This document shows positions 21,485-31,281 of a stretch of 64,000 nucleotides of DNA, in pieces (the stretch's first letter is position 1; every line of letters starts with the position of its first letter). The notes below the pieces were generated by a model. The model saw nothing but the letters and a program-made list of their open reading frames with translations, did no database searches and was not told the origin of the DNA. The position numbers and the translations under genes are program-made. The stretch covers positions 23,131,001-23,195,000 of the forward strand of contig OY727095.1 in assembly GCA_963402885.1 (NCBI GenBank). Direction: 5' to 3'. This stretch comes from Antedon bifida (lineage: Eukaryota > Echinodermata > Crinoidea > Comatulida > Antedonidae).

Positions 21485-24400
21485 ACTAGATGCCGCCTAT
21501 AATCTGGCCCCCCAAACTAAAAACGACAATTTTAAGGCAAAATACTTAGGAAATTCAGATAAGATTGACTTGTTACTTAACGACAGAAATTACGTTAAAG
21601 GAAATTTACCAGATGGTAGAAATGTTTTAACTTTATTTGACAGTGGTTCAACTAGAACTATAATCTCACAATCTTACGTTAATTCCTCACGTTATTTATC
21701 GCGTCTAAAGCCAGTTAAAGTGAACACAACTAAATTTCGATTAGGTAACGGTGACTTCTTATATGCCAACCACTTAGTGCAATTTGAATTATTTATCCAA
21801 GGACACAAATTTAAAATTTCAGCATTAATCGTTAAAAATTTGACAGGTATTGACCTGATACTTGGAACCGAAACATTGTCTGAACTCGACGGTGCTTTAA
21901 ATTTTAAAGAAAATACATTTCGCATTAGACCAAAGATTTTTAGCTTTCGTCCAGTACACAAGATTTTTCTTAAACCCGGTGATACTAAAACAGTTAAATT
22001 AAAAGGAAGGGTTCCCGCCTTTGTACGCAATTCCGATGTTGTTCTACATGCAACTACCCACATTTCAAAACTTTGTCCATCAGATATGTTAGTAAAATTA
22101 CATAGAGGAGAAACCAACATTGATATCACTAACAACACAAACAGAAACGTATCCCTTAATACACATCAACCTATCGCGAGCCTTCATTTAACCAACCTTG
22201 TAACAGTTACTAATGACCTACCAATTGATAGAATAAGGTTAACCAATGACAACGCAAACAAGTACCCACACTTAGAACGTACAGACCCATTGCTATCTTT
22301 CACCGAGGAAGAAATAATCAGAAAACAAGTTGATTTAACAGACAGCGTTTTAACAAATAGAGAAAAAGAGGATTTGTATAAAACATTACAACAAAACAGA
22401 AACGCATTTTCACTATATGGTGAACTATCTAGCTGCCCAAACTTCAAAGCCGACATACACCTCTCTAATGATGAACCATTTTTTATTCGACCATACTTCG
22501 CGACAGACAAAGACAAACATGTTATTGAGGCCGAATTGAACAAATTAGTCAAACTAGGAATCTTAGCAGTAGGACACCAATCGTATACTTCCCCTGTCCT
22601 TCTTGTTTCAAAGAAAAATTCAAAGGATAAAAGAGTTGTCACAGACTTTCGCTATCTAAATTCCAGGATAAAACGTATTAATCACCCATTCCCCTTATTA
22701 GCCGAAACTTTGAAAACAATAGGTAACGCTAATGCACAGATTCTTAGCGTAATTGACTTGAAATCAGCGTTTCACTGTGTACCATTAGCCGAACATGCCC
22801 AACAATATACAGGTATAGCTTCATATCACGGTGGAAAGCATTATTACTATAAGAGATTAGCACAAGGATTAAACGTTTCGCCAGGTATATTTCAAGCAAA
22901 GATTGACGAAATTTTAAATGAAATCCCAAATTCTAGAGAATTCTGTATCGCCCATCATGATGATATTATTTTATTTAGCCAAGACAAATTTGCTCATAAG
23001 CAGCACCTTGTTTCCGTTTTACAAGCCCTACAATCAAATGGTTTTAGAATTTGTCCAAAGAAATGTAAGTTATTTAAGAATAAAGTGCAATATATGGGAC
23101 ACACCATCCTGATTAATTCTTCAGGACACGCATGTATCACACCATTAGGCGACAGGTGTGCAGCTATCCGAAATTTGCCAGTCCCACGAACCCATAAAGA
23201 AACTAAACGATTTATTGGTGCAGTAAATTATGTATCCCATTTTTTCCCTCAAATACAATCAATTTTACGTCCGTTACATACACTCGCAAGTAAACGCCGA
23301 AAATTTGTTTGGTCTACTGAACACCAGAAAGCATTTGACGAAATTAAACAATTAATGGTTAAACCACCTACTCTTCAAATGCCTAGAAAAGAAGGTAGAT
23401 TTACGCTATATAGCGACACTTCAAGAACCGCAACAGGTTCATATTTAACACAAACAGTAAACGGCAAAGAACACATAATAGGTTATTATTCCAAAATCTT
23501 ACCACAAGCCTGTCAACGATATAGCGTCACAGAATTAGAATTATTCGGACTTTACATTAATGTTTCAGCATTTCGACACTTACTAAAGGGTTGCGAATTT
23601 GATGCATTCGTAGACCACTCAGCAATTGTACAAATTTGGAATTCAAAAGATCAGCCATGTACACCCCGTTTACAGAAACTAATATTACGATTGTCCGGAT
23701 ACATTTTCCAAATTGGTTATAAGAAAGGAACTGAATTAGTTTTAGCAGATTTTCTCTCCCGAGCCCCTCGTGACGACGATTCCGAAATTGATCAAGTTGT
23801 ACCCATTGCATTTAATATTACAGAGACTGAATCTCTTAACCCGACTACAAACACATCTACTAGTAGCAGACCAGTAACAAGGTCTTATGCTAAGAAAATG
23901 GGAATAAATATACCTGACCTACATAAATCCAAACCAGTACAAACGCCTGTCATTAATCAAAATCCAGTGACAACAAACACGCGACCTACACCTCAACCTA
24001 CCGCTACACCACAGATAATCACGAGACAACAAACAAACACAAATCGATCACCACCTATCGTAACGCCACCCCCAATACGCAATGTAAACATTCGACAACC
24101 TCCAGAGGAAAGACTAGTAGACAAAAATAATAATAAGCAAAGCAAAGATACTACACATCGAAATGTACCAGTTGAATTGTATACATCGCCCAAACCACTA
24201 GTACCCAACATAACTGAATTTAAATCAGCACACATCCCAAAACAACAAGACTTAGATAGATTAATGGATGTTATTCAAAGAAAGATAATTAGAGATTATA
24301 ACCTCCCAGTAGATGTTAAACAATTACGTGTTGAACAAGAAACTTCACCATTTTTTAAGCCAGTTTACGATTATTTAGCTCATGATATCCTTCCAGCTGA

Positions 24401-26174
24401 TAAGAAAGCAGCTCGTGCAGTTCAGAATAAGTCAGAGCAGTACATATTGTGCAACGGTTTACTATTCCGTTTATTTTTCCAAGATAAAGGTGGAGAATTT
24501 GTATTGCAATTAGCTGTTCCTGAAAACTTAGCCGAGACTATCATTTCTCAGTATCACGACAATTTGTTAAGTAGCCACCAAGGTACGATGCGTACTTACC
24601 TCACTATTAGGAAATTATTTTACATGCCCCTTATGTTCGAGAAAGTCAACAATTATACTCAAGCGTGTCTTAGATGTCAACAATTTCGTCCCAAAACCGA
24701 TAAATTACGTCCTTTACACGATCGAATACCAGCAACTTACCGTCCTTTTCATACACTTAGTCTAGATTTCAAGAGTATGCCAACATCACCTTCAGGTTTT
24801 AAACATATTATGGTAGTATGTGATGAAATTACTAGATTTTTGATTTGTGTACCTTTGAAATCCATTGATGCCGAAACAATTTGTGAAGCACTAATTCAAA
24901 AGGTAATCAGTATTTTTGGACCCCCATCTCGTCTTATTTCAGATGCAGCAACCTCCCTTACAGGAAAATTATTAACACTCTTATGTAACACCCTTAACAT
25001 TGATAGGAAAATCATCAGCGTCCATAATCACGGTAGTTTACAAGTTGAACGTCATATCCGCACCGTATCGGACCTGTTAAAGGTCAACCTTAACCAATTC
25101 GGAACAGATTGGGTTAGATTTGTATCAACAACATGTTATGCTTATAACTCGTTTTCATCCCCACATCTAGGAAACCACTCCCCTTACGAATTAGTTTTTG
25201 GCCGCCAACCTCCAAGTTTGACCTCATTAGCATTTAACCCCGTTTCAGGATTGTCTCATTCCTATGAAGAATACTTTGAACACCTCAAGAAGAAATTTCA
25301 AAACATTTCACAGACAATGCTACAATTACAGCGAACACAACAAAACGTCCAAAACTCGAAAATTTCCCAACGCTTAGAGAAAAGTCCAATTTACTCAGTA
25401 GGACAACTCGTATATCTATACAAGCCAACATCATCATCACTAACGGCAAATTCAAAGAAAATCGCCGCAGAATGGGTTGGACCATTAGTAATTCATGAAG
25501 TACTAGACAGAACACACTACATCCTAGCAACGATTAAAGGAGAAATACTTCGCGACGTATTCAATTATAACAGACTGAAACCTTGTTTTATGAGAACGCC
25601 TAAAGAACGCAAAAATTTCACACATCTCCAAAAACTTAAGCAATTGTTGAATGAACCCACTGATAATAACGAGAAAATTCAGAATACCATTAATGTAGTA
25701 AATGACGAAACCAATGTTGAATTTGTCGACGAACATGATAGGACACCCACCCAATTGCAATCAGATACCTTTACACACCCAACTAAAGTAGAACCCCTTA
25801 ACTTGCAACCCTACATTGACTGTGTAGAGAATAACATGGGATTAGCAGCCCCATTCCAAATGAAAGAAGAACAAATTAAGGAACAAACTAATTTAATTAT
25901 GACAGCACCTAATGATTCAAATATGACATTAAACCGTGGTAGATTTAAAGCAGGACATTTCCAAGTTTTAGTTTCGTATTCTAAACCGACTTCAGCCAAA
26001 CGCAACACTGATAAAACAAAACACGAATCTAATGTTCGAAAATTTTGGTGGAATATCGACAGATATAACGATACAGATAAATTGATTAAAGAGATTATTA
26101 ATGATAAACAGATACCGATAAGTGGATCGCCAAAACGATTCATAAAACGTTTGTATAATGCAACAAGTTACTGA
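21474..26174 (+). CDS. pol: Pol polyprotein: protease, RT, RNase H, integrase
   Basis: The frame is open from the gag stop to 26174. An internal TTG at 21570 is not a needed start, and expression is best explained by -1 frameshifting. Numbering from 21570: protease active site LFDSGSTRTIIS near residue 24; RT with VTDFRYLNSRIK and LKSAFHCVPLA; catalytic box HHDD at 462-465 in place of the usual YxDD; RNase H with YSDTSRTATGS near 613, TELELFGLY, FVDHSA near 683 and VLADFLSRAP; integrase zinc finger H-x6-H ... CLRC near 996-1036; catalytic triad D1066, D1125, E1160; GPY/F-like module WVGPLVIHEV near 1303. About 170 further residues follow without a recognised domain, ending in a basic stretch. 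No internal stop or frameshift was found, so it looks functional. Confidence 0.96.
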   Translation, partial: LKRGLDAAYNLAPQTKNDNFKAKYLGNSDKIDLLLNDRNYVKGNLPDGRNVLTLFDSGSTRTIISQSYVNSSRYLSRLKPVKVNTTKFRLGNGDFLYANHLVQFELFIQGHKFKISALIVKNLTGIDLILGTETLSELDGALNFKENTFRIRPKIFSFRPVHKIFLKPGDTKTVKLKGRVPAFVRNSDVVLHATTHISKLCPSDMLVKLHRGETNIDITNNTNRNVSLNTHQPIASLHLTNLVTVTNDLPIDRIRLTNDNANKYPHLERTDPLLSFTEEEIIRKQVDLTDSVLTNREKEDLYKTLQQNRNAFSLYGELSSCPNFKADIHLSNDEPFFIRPYFATDKDKHVIEAELNKLVKLGILAVGHQSYTSPVLLVSKKNSKDKRVVTDFRYLNSRIKRINHPFPLLAETLKTIGNANAQILSVIDLKSAFHCVPLAEHAQQYTGIASYHGGKHYYYKRLAQGLNVSPGIFQAKIDEILNEIPNSREFCIAHHDDIILFSQDKFAHKQHLVSVLQALQSNGFRICPKKCKLFKNKVQYMGHTILINSSGHACITPLGDRCAAIRNLPVPRTHKETKRFIGAVNYVSHFFPQIQSILRPLHTLASKRRKFVWSTEHQKAFDEIKQLMVKPPTLQMPRKEGRFTLYSDTSRTATGSYLTQTVNGKEHIIGYYSKILPQACQRYSVTELELFGLYINVSAFRHLLKGCEFDAFVDHSAIVQIWNSKDQPCTPRLQKLILRLSGYIFQIGYKKGTELVLADFLSRAPRDDDSEIDQVVPIAFNITETESLNPTTNTSTSSRPVTRSYAKKMGINIPDLHKSKPVQTPVINQNPVTTNTRPTPQPTATPQIITRQQTNTNRSPPIVTPPPIRNVNIRQPPEERLVDKNNNKQSKDTTHRNVPVELYTSPKPLVPNITEFKSAHIPKQQDLDRLMDVIQRKIIRDYNLPVDVKQLRVEQETSPFFKPVYDYLAHDILPADKKAARAVQNKSEQYILCNGLLFRLFFQDKGGEFVLQLAVPENLAETIISQYHDNLLSSHQGTMRTYLTIRKLFYMPLMFEKVNNYTQACLRCQQFRPKTDKLRPLHDRIPATYRPFHTLSLDFKSMPTSPSGFKHIMVVCDEITRFLICVPLKSIDAETICEALIQKVISIFGPPSRLISDAATSLTGKLLTLLCNTLNIDRKIISVHNHGSLQVERHIRTVSDLLKVNLNQFGTDWVRFVSTTCYAYNSFSSPHLGNHSPYELVFGRQPPSLTSLAFNPVSGLSHSYEEYFEHLKKKFQNISQTMLQLQRTQQNVQNSKISQRLEKSPIYSVGQLVYLYKPTSSSLTANSKKIAAEWVGPLVIHEVLDRTHYILATIKGEILRDVFNYNRLKPCFMRTPKERKNFTHLQKLKQLLNEPTDNNEKIQNTINVVNDETNVEFVDEHDRTPTQLQSDTFTHPTKVEPLNLQPYIDCVENNMGLAAPFQMKEEQIKEQTNLIMTAPNDSNMTLNRGRFKAGHFQVLVSYSKPTSAKRNTDKTKHESNVRKFWWNIDRYNDTDKLIKEIINDKQIPISGSPKRFIKRLYNATSY

Positions 26175-27262
26175 TTTAATTTTTTGCGAGAATTTTTTTT
26201 AATTACGACATTTGCTAAATTAATGATAGCATAGTCTACGTATTTGATAAGATTTGTTTAGTAACGATGTGATTTCAGTCAAAAGTGGATTGAATTTATG
26301 ATTAAGTATTGATTTTGTAACGAGTTTGATAATGATTAATTTTGAATTTTGATGATCGATATATTGAGATATTGAAAAGAACGACAATCATTTTGTAACA
26401 AATATTTTGTTTAACCTTTGAGTCGTTAATCTCAAGCATTAATTAATTAATTTATATACAAGAACAGGAGATTTTCTTAGTACTTTTAATTGTATTTTTT
26501 GACATTAAGTACAAAAGTCGAATTTGTCGACCGATTGAAATCGTAATTACCTGTGAATATAAATGCTTAAATCGATAAAGTTGTGATAATAACGATATAT
26601 TGTGGATAAGTTTGTGTCAACTGGACACACATTTGTTTATTTTAAAGTTTTAAGTGATTAAGTTTGATATTTTGATTTTAGGCTAATCAGCCACAGTTTT
26701 CTTCAGTTTTATGTTTTAATTTGATTGATTTATGTTTGAAGGCCATTAATTAGAACGCGATGAGTTGTCGCACGATTTGTTGTATGTTCAATGTAACATA
26801 CTATTTTTAAGTTTTGTATTTTTAATTTGACCGATTTTGTTTACGCGAATCTCGTTATTATAGATTAGAGTGATAATTAACAAGAGTTGCCTTCTTGACC
26901 GATGTTCTTTAGGGAAACCCAACCGTTGTGATGTCTTTATTTCGGTAATCCGAGTGTAGCATGCCTCCAAAGCAACGGACCCACAATTATGTCGATCTTG
27001 AAGAAAACTTTTGTTCTTTATACATTTTTTTTTCCAAATTTTTATATAAATTCCGGAAATTTTATACAAAATTCAGTTTTAATTTCATTTTTTTTAAGAG
27101 AGAGAAGAGAGAGAGAGTGAAAGTGATACGGTTACACTTCAGAGTCAATGGTTTTGGCTAACTCAATTTTTGCTTATATGTATAATCATGTTTTTTTTCC
27201 TTTTATATAACTTTAATTTTGCATGCCACTATTATAACCATTTTTATATTTTAAATAGATTA
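26175..27262 (+). other. 3' untranslated part of the LTR retrotransposon
   Basis: 1.1 kb of AT-rich sequence with stops in all frames and GAGA runs near 27100-27120. No envelope or accessory frame. Confidence 0.6.
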
Positions 27263-27289
27263 GAAAAAAAAAACAGGGAAACAGAGGGA
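27263..27289 (+). other. Polypurine tract
   Basis: An A/G-rich run with one C in its A-stretch, ending AACAGGGAAACAGAGGGA, directly precedes the right LTR. It is the expected plus-strand primer. Confidence 0.85.
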
Positions 27290-27882
27290 TGTAATGTAAC
27301 GATATTCACTTATAATTGAGAAATCAACCTTTGTATCAGAATCCAATTGAGTTCACAAACTTGACCCAGGAAGTCCAGAGGAGAGTTTGTCCAGATGTTT
27401 TAAAGACCATTAGTTTATAATAAGAATCCCTAAAGAAAACACTTAGTTTAACATTTGACCTTTCCCATCGTTAAACCAGGAGAGATTGACACTATTTAAG
27501 TACAGATTTGACAGTGTCATCCATCATTGAAATACCTTATTATACCGTTAATCACTCCCACTTAAACACCCCTGGACCAACTTAGAACCAATCGTTACCC
27601 TCACAGATTACGTAGTGACATATGTAAATGAACCGAAGCCGATATACTCCCAAGTTTCAGAAGAGCCCAAACACACCTTACAGCCACTTTACAGAGCGCA
27701 CACCTTACAGCCACTTTACAGAGCGCACACCTTACAGCCAGCATCACTAATCCTCTGTTCCTTAGTCAGTTAGTTATTCAGTTATTGTATCAAGTATATT
27801 CTGAATAAATAATATATGTTACGACAGCAAAGCGAGTAAAGAGTCTTCCTTACAAAGTACCTCATAACAACATTATATTACA
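27290..27882 (+). repeat. 3' LTR
   Basis: 593 bp in register with the left LTR throughout and apparently identical, including the 27-bp internal repeat (27672-27740) and the AATAAA at 27804-27809. It is followed by CTAA (27883-27886). Confidence 0.96.
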
Positions 27883-28013
27883 CTAACCTAACCTACGCAA
27901 AAAAAAAATCATGCTCAATTAAATAATAATGGCTTCTATCCGATTTTGTCTTAGGCAAATTAATTACTGCATTGTTGATTAGCCTTCGCCATTTGTTCTG
28001 ATAAAGTGGCTCT

Positions 28014-28712
28014 TTATTTTTCCATCACCTTTTCAACCTAAAAAGTATAAAAACAAAAAAATTGTCACATGTTAAGACGATTAAATAATACATTGTTAAT
28101 TTATAATTAATATCAACATTTTTAAAAAAATAATTGAAAAATTTATAATTTGGGTTTAAATATTTAGATCTATAATTTAATATTTGCCAACTAAAAGCAA
28201 ACAGTAAAACCTACCTTCTCCCAAGAATATCCTTCGTCTTCTTTCACTACAAAAATGCTAATAAAAAATCTTTATCCTAACCCCCCTTAATTTTGACTGG
28301 CCTTCCCTTCCCCTTTTTGATATCTGATGCAAGTGATTTTAAATCTTCGTTATCTGTATAAAAAAATAATTATTATGATTAGTAATGTATTATATATTAT
28401 ATCATTCGATTAAATTACAGATTTTTATATTTATTATTCGTCAAACCACCAACAATATGGGGATAGCCAAGCTCTTAGCTAGGCCTAAATCGCAGAGCAG
28501 AATACGCCCACCCGATAACAATTGAAACACTACGCGAAAAGAAGCGAAACTGCAATGCAGGCTGTAGGCCTAGATTTCAAGTATCTATTTTACACTACCA
28601 GTACCAGGCTGTTAATTCTCCTCAGATACTCAGTATCTAATACATTTAATTTAAAATAAATTAATTTAAATTATTTACCCATTTCTTCTCGAACTTCTTT
28701 CAAATCTGCCAT
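28014..28712 (-). CDS. Candidate four-exon small gene, 53 residues
   Basis: Exons, minus strand: 28712-28679 (ATG start MADLKEVREEM, donor G|GTAAAT); 28353-28282 (acceptor TATACAG; ends in a G-run before GTTAGG); 28246-28215 (acceptor TTTGTAG; KEDEGYSWEK; donor AAG|GTAGGT); 28037-28014 (acceptor TTTTTTAG; VEKVMEK then TAA). The exons total 162 bases and join in one frame with GT-AG borders throughout. The product is very hydrophilic and highly charged. Its middle holds KKGKGRPVKIKG, an AT-hook-like basic cluster, so a nuclear role is conceivable. I do not recognise the family. Exon sizes of 72 and 32 bases and the weak G-run donor leave real doubt. It could be a fragment of a larger gene. Confidence 0.4.
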
Positions 28713-28959
28713 TTTAAAATTATAATTTTGCTCGCTCGATACAAATTGTAAACCGAAAATTTCATACGGTGACGTCATTCAAAAGGAACCTTCCATTATT
28801 ATCGAGGGTTGATTCTATTATTACTATGAACTAAATTATTTTTAGGCCACTTCAACATGTGCGCTTATCGACTACAGTATTTTGATTTTTTCATTCCCTT
28901 GACATAAATGGTGGAATCATGAATTTTTAAGGAAAATTCCGCTCAATACACCAGTTTAA

Positions 28960-29400
28960 AAATGTAGATCGCTTGGCGGCCATAGGAAATACATTAATAA
29001 ACAATGTTTTATCGAATAAAATAATGATTTCGCTTCAATTTATTAACGAATTCGATTTTTTATTATCATGCACAATGGGTCAAAATACAACTTTTCTCAT
29101 GAAAAATGATATTTTAGACTTATAAACCTTTCCATACCAGTCTTTTTACACATCGAGTTAAAGCTTATTAAAAATCTGATAACATACAAAAGAAATCACT
29201 CCGCTAGCTCTGACGGCCATCAAGCGATCGTGTTTTGAAAACAGGTTAGGGGTTTTCCGAAGATTTTATCGCGCGAAAATTCGCTGGTTTGCGTTTTAGA
29301 CTAATTTTGAAATGATGTTTTCGCTGGAAATACTTGATCATTTTTAATAAATAACACATGTAAGTGAACAATAAAACACACTCTTTCAATACATTTAATT
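28960..29400 (+). repeat. Dispersed repeat, copy 1 (inverted partner at 46.0-46.4 kb)
   Basis: Words such as GCGATCGTGTTTTGAAAAC, TCTGATAACATACAA, AATGTTTTATCGA and AAAATGTAGATCGC appear here. They reappear in the same order on the opposite strand at about 46010-46400, with clear divergence. Non-coding, class unknown. Confidence 0.55.
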
Positions 29401-29988
29401 TTTATTAAAATACAATCAAGATTAGTATAGTAATGTTAACATCAAAGTCATATCACTTTATAGAATTTCATGAATTTTTCAAAACATATAGCGCGTTCAT
29501 TGGGATACCTAGTGTAATATTAATATTTAACAGGGCTCGAAATTTACTTTTTTAACCACTAGCAAACCATTGCAAGTTGTAAAAAATTTCACTAGCAAAA
29601 TGAGCATCGCAACTAGCAAGTAAGACATTTTTTAACACAAAGAAAGAAATGACTAATACCAGCAAATATCGACAATTTTGTATTATTTATTATGGAAAAA
29701 AGACAACAATTGAATTAAACACATAACTATATCAATAATATACTGTATTTTGTTCAGAAATATTATCTACTGTACCCTGACTGTACTCAATATACAACAT
29801 TATTGATTTTTCGATATATACTGTGTACAGTATAGTAAACTATTAAAATGTGTTGATAGTTAACGATATTAAAAAAACGATATTCTGAGAGAAATTTATT
29901 ACAGCACTAGCAAATGTCTACTATTTGTCTTTTGTGTATTTAAAAAGACAACTGATCCACTTTACATTTTATTTGATCATACTACAGC
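29401..29988. other. No gene; possible isolated hAT-type terminus
   Basis: CAGGGCTCGAAATTTAC at 29531 looks like a hAT-type left end, and the words CTAGCAAA recur inside. No matching right end was found, so no element is called. Confidence 0.3.
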
Positions 29989-29991
29989 TAA

Positions 29992-31038
29992 GGCCCTGTT
30001 CAGACCCATGGCGTTAGACCGTTTTAGCGTACGACGCTAAAAGAATGTGTGTCTGAACAGTTGGGGATTAGCGTACAACGCGTTGTACAACGGTTGTAGC
30101 GTTGTAGTAGAAAACGGTTGATAGTACCGTTTTAGCGTACGACGCTACTGTAAGTCAACGTTTTATCCAATCAGAACGTTTCCTGTTATGACGCGAAACA
30201 AGGTTTGACCTAGGCTGACATCTTGTATCGTCAATGTGTGAGAGATGGATTTCAACAACAAAAAGGCCAGAATAATTAAGGCCTAACTAGGCTACAAATA
30301 CAACTGTTAAAAAAAACTAGGCTACAAACTACATGTATCAATTGATTACCATTATATTTTCTAACAAATGAAATAAATAAATGCACCTTGTATTTAAACA
30401 TAGTGACTACGATCCCGTCCCCTTTTAGGCCTAGCTAAGAGTCATTCACGAATTTCATTCAAGCTAAAAACTAGCGTGGTGGGACATCAAGTCACTCATT
30501 CATATATACAAGGCAGACTAGACTGGACAAGTTTAATGCTGAAAACCCCCTAACTTCTAAAAAATTAAGCAAACAAACAAAGGGAGCTGTGTCATTTTTA
30601 TTAGCAAGTTAAGGGTTTTTTAACTGACTGGTTAACACAATCTCCATCTTCATCATTAAGAGGCCTGCTTTATTTTCGTAACACAAGAGCCTGGGGAAAA
30701 TGTTTTTTTTACTACAAAATAAAACAATAGAAACAGAAATTTGGCTTTACTATATTTGTCTTAAATAAATGCTGAGGTATGTTTTATTTACGGCAAATTT
30801 TGTCATAATTGTAGGGCTGAGATCTAGGCCTATATACAGTGGAAATAATGATGAAAACACGTGGGTAAGAGCACATAAATATGCAACTAGAACCAACCTG
30901 AATGACGCACTTCCGTTGTAACGATAATTGTACGCTATGGGTCTGAACACCTCATTTTTTTCTCTGCGGTTTGTAATGTGACCTTGCTAGTAACGTTGTA
31001 CGCTAAAACGGTCTAACGCCATGGGTCTGAACATAGCC
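29992..31038. mobile_element. Non-autonomous PIF/Harbinger-like element
   Basis: The left end GGCCCTGTTCAGACCCATGG (29992) continues GCGTTAGACCGTTTTAGCGTAC. The right end (about 30998-31038) is its inverse with two mismatches near the tip. The element is flanked by TAA on both sides (29989-29991 and 31039-31041). A GGC...TGTTCAGAC tip with a 3-bp TAA duplication is typical of PIF/Harbinger. Further inverted copies of the GTACGCTAAAACGG word occur inside the left arm. At 1047 bp there is no transposase; the short frames inside are not convincing. Confidence 0.85.
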
Positions 31039-31041
31039 TAA

Positions 31042-31281
31042 GTGTGTTGTTACCTTTCTAACAAAGACTGTAATTCAGAAAAAAGGGGTATTTTTATACA
31101 ATGGAATGTCGTGTCAACTATATTTTGTCTTTATAATAAGAGAAATTCAGAGAGAAATGATCTATATAATTTACTAGTCAACTTATTTTGTCTTATTATC
31201 TGTGGGAAAAAAGCCAAAGCAGAACTATATTTTTAATTTAAAACATTTAATTTGTCAAGATATTGTATGTAGGCCCTAATA
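31042..31281. other. No recognised feature
   Basis: AT-rich gap between the Harbinger-like element and the hAT relic. Confidence 0.4.

Larger units (their letters stand above)
19149..27882 (+). mobile_element. Complete Ty3/Gypsy-type LTR retrotransposon
   Basis: The element is 8734 bp. It has two 593-bp LTRs (TG...CA), a primer-binding site immediately inside the left LTR, gag, pol in the -1 frame, a purine tract before the right LTR, and a 4-bp target duplication CTAA (19145-19148 and 27883-27886; ACTAA if the terminal A of the LTR is shared). The two LTRs stay in register at a fixed offset of 8141 bases, and I found no difference by eye. Pol order is protease, RT, RNase H, integrase, so it belongs to the Ty3/Gypsy group. 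There is no envelope-like frame between pol and the right LTR. Intact frames plus matching LTRs mean a very recent insertion. The clade within the group is not assigned. Confidence 0.97.

Noticed and set aside
21570..21572. TTG at 21570 as the true start of pol
   Set aside because: The frame is open upstream through the gag stop. A TTG start is unneeded and would leave pol without a link to gag.
29531..29990. CAGGGCTCGAAATT as left end of a hAT element
   Set aside because: No matching inverted right end or 8-bp duplication could be found in the window.
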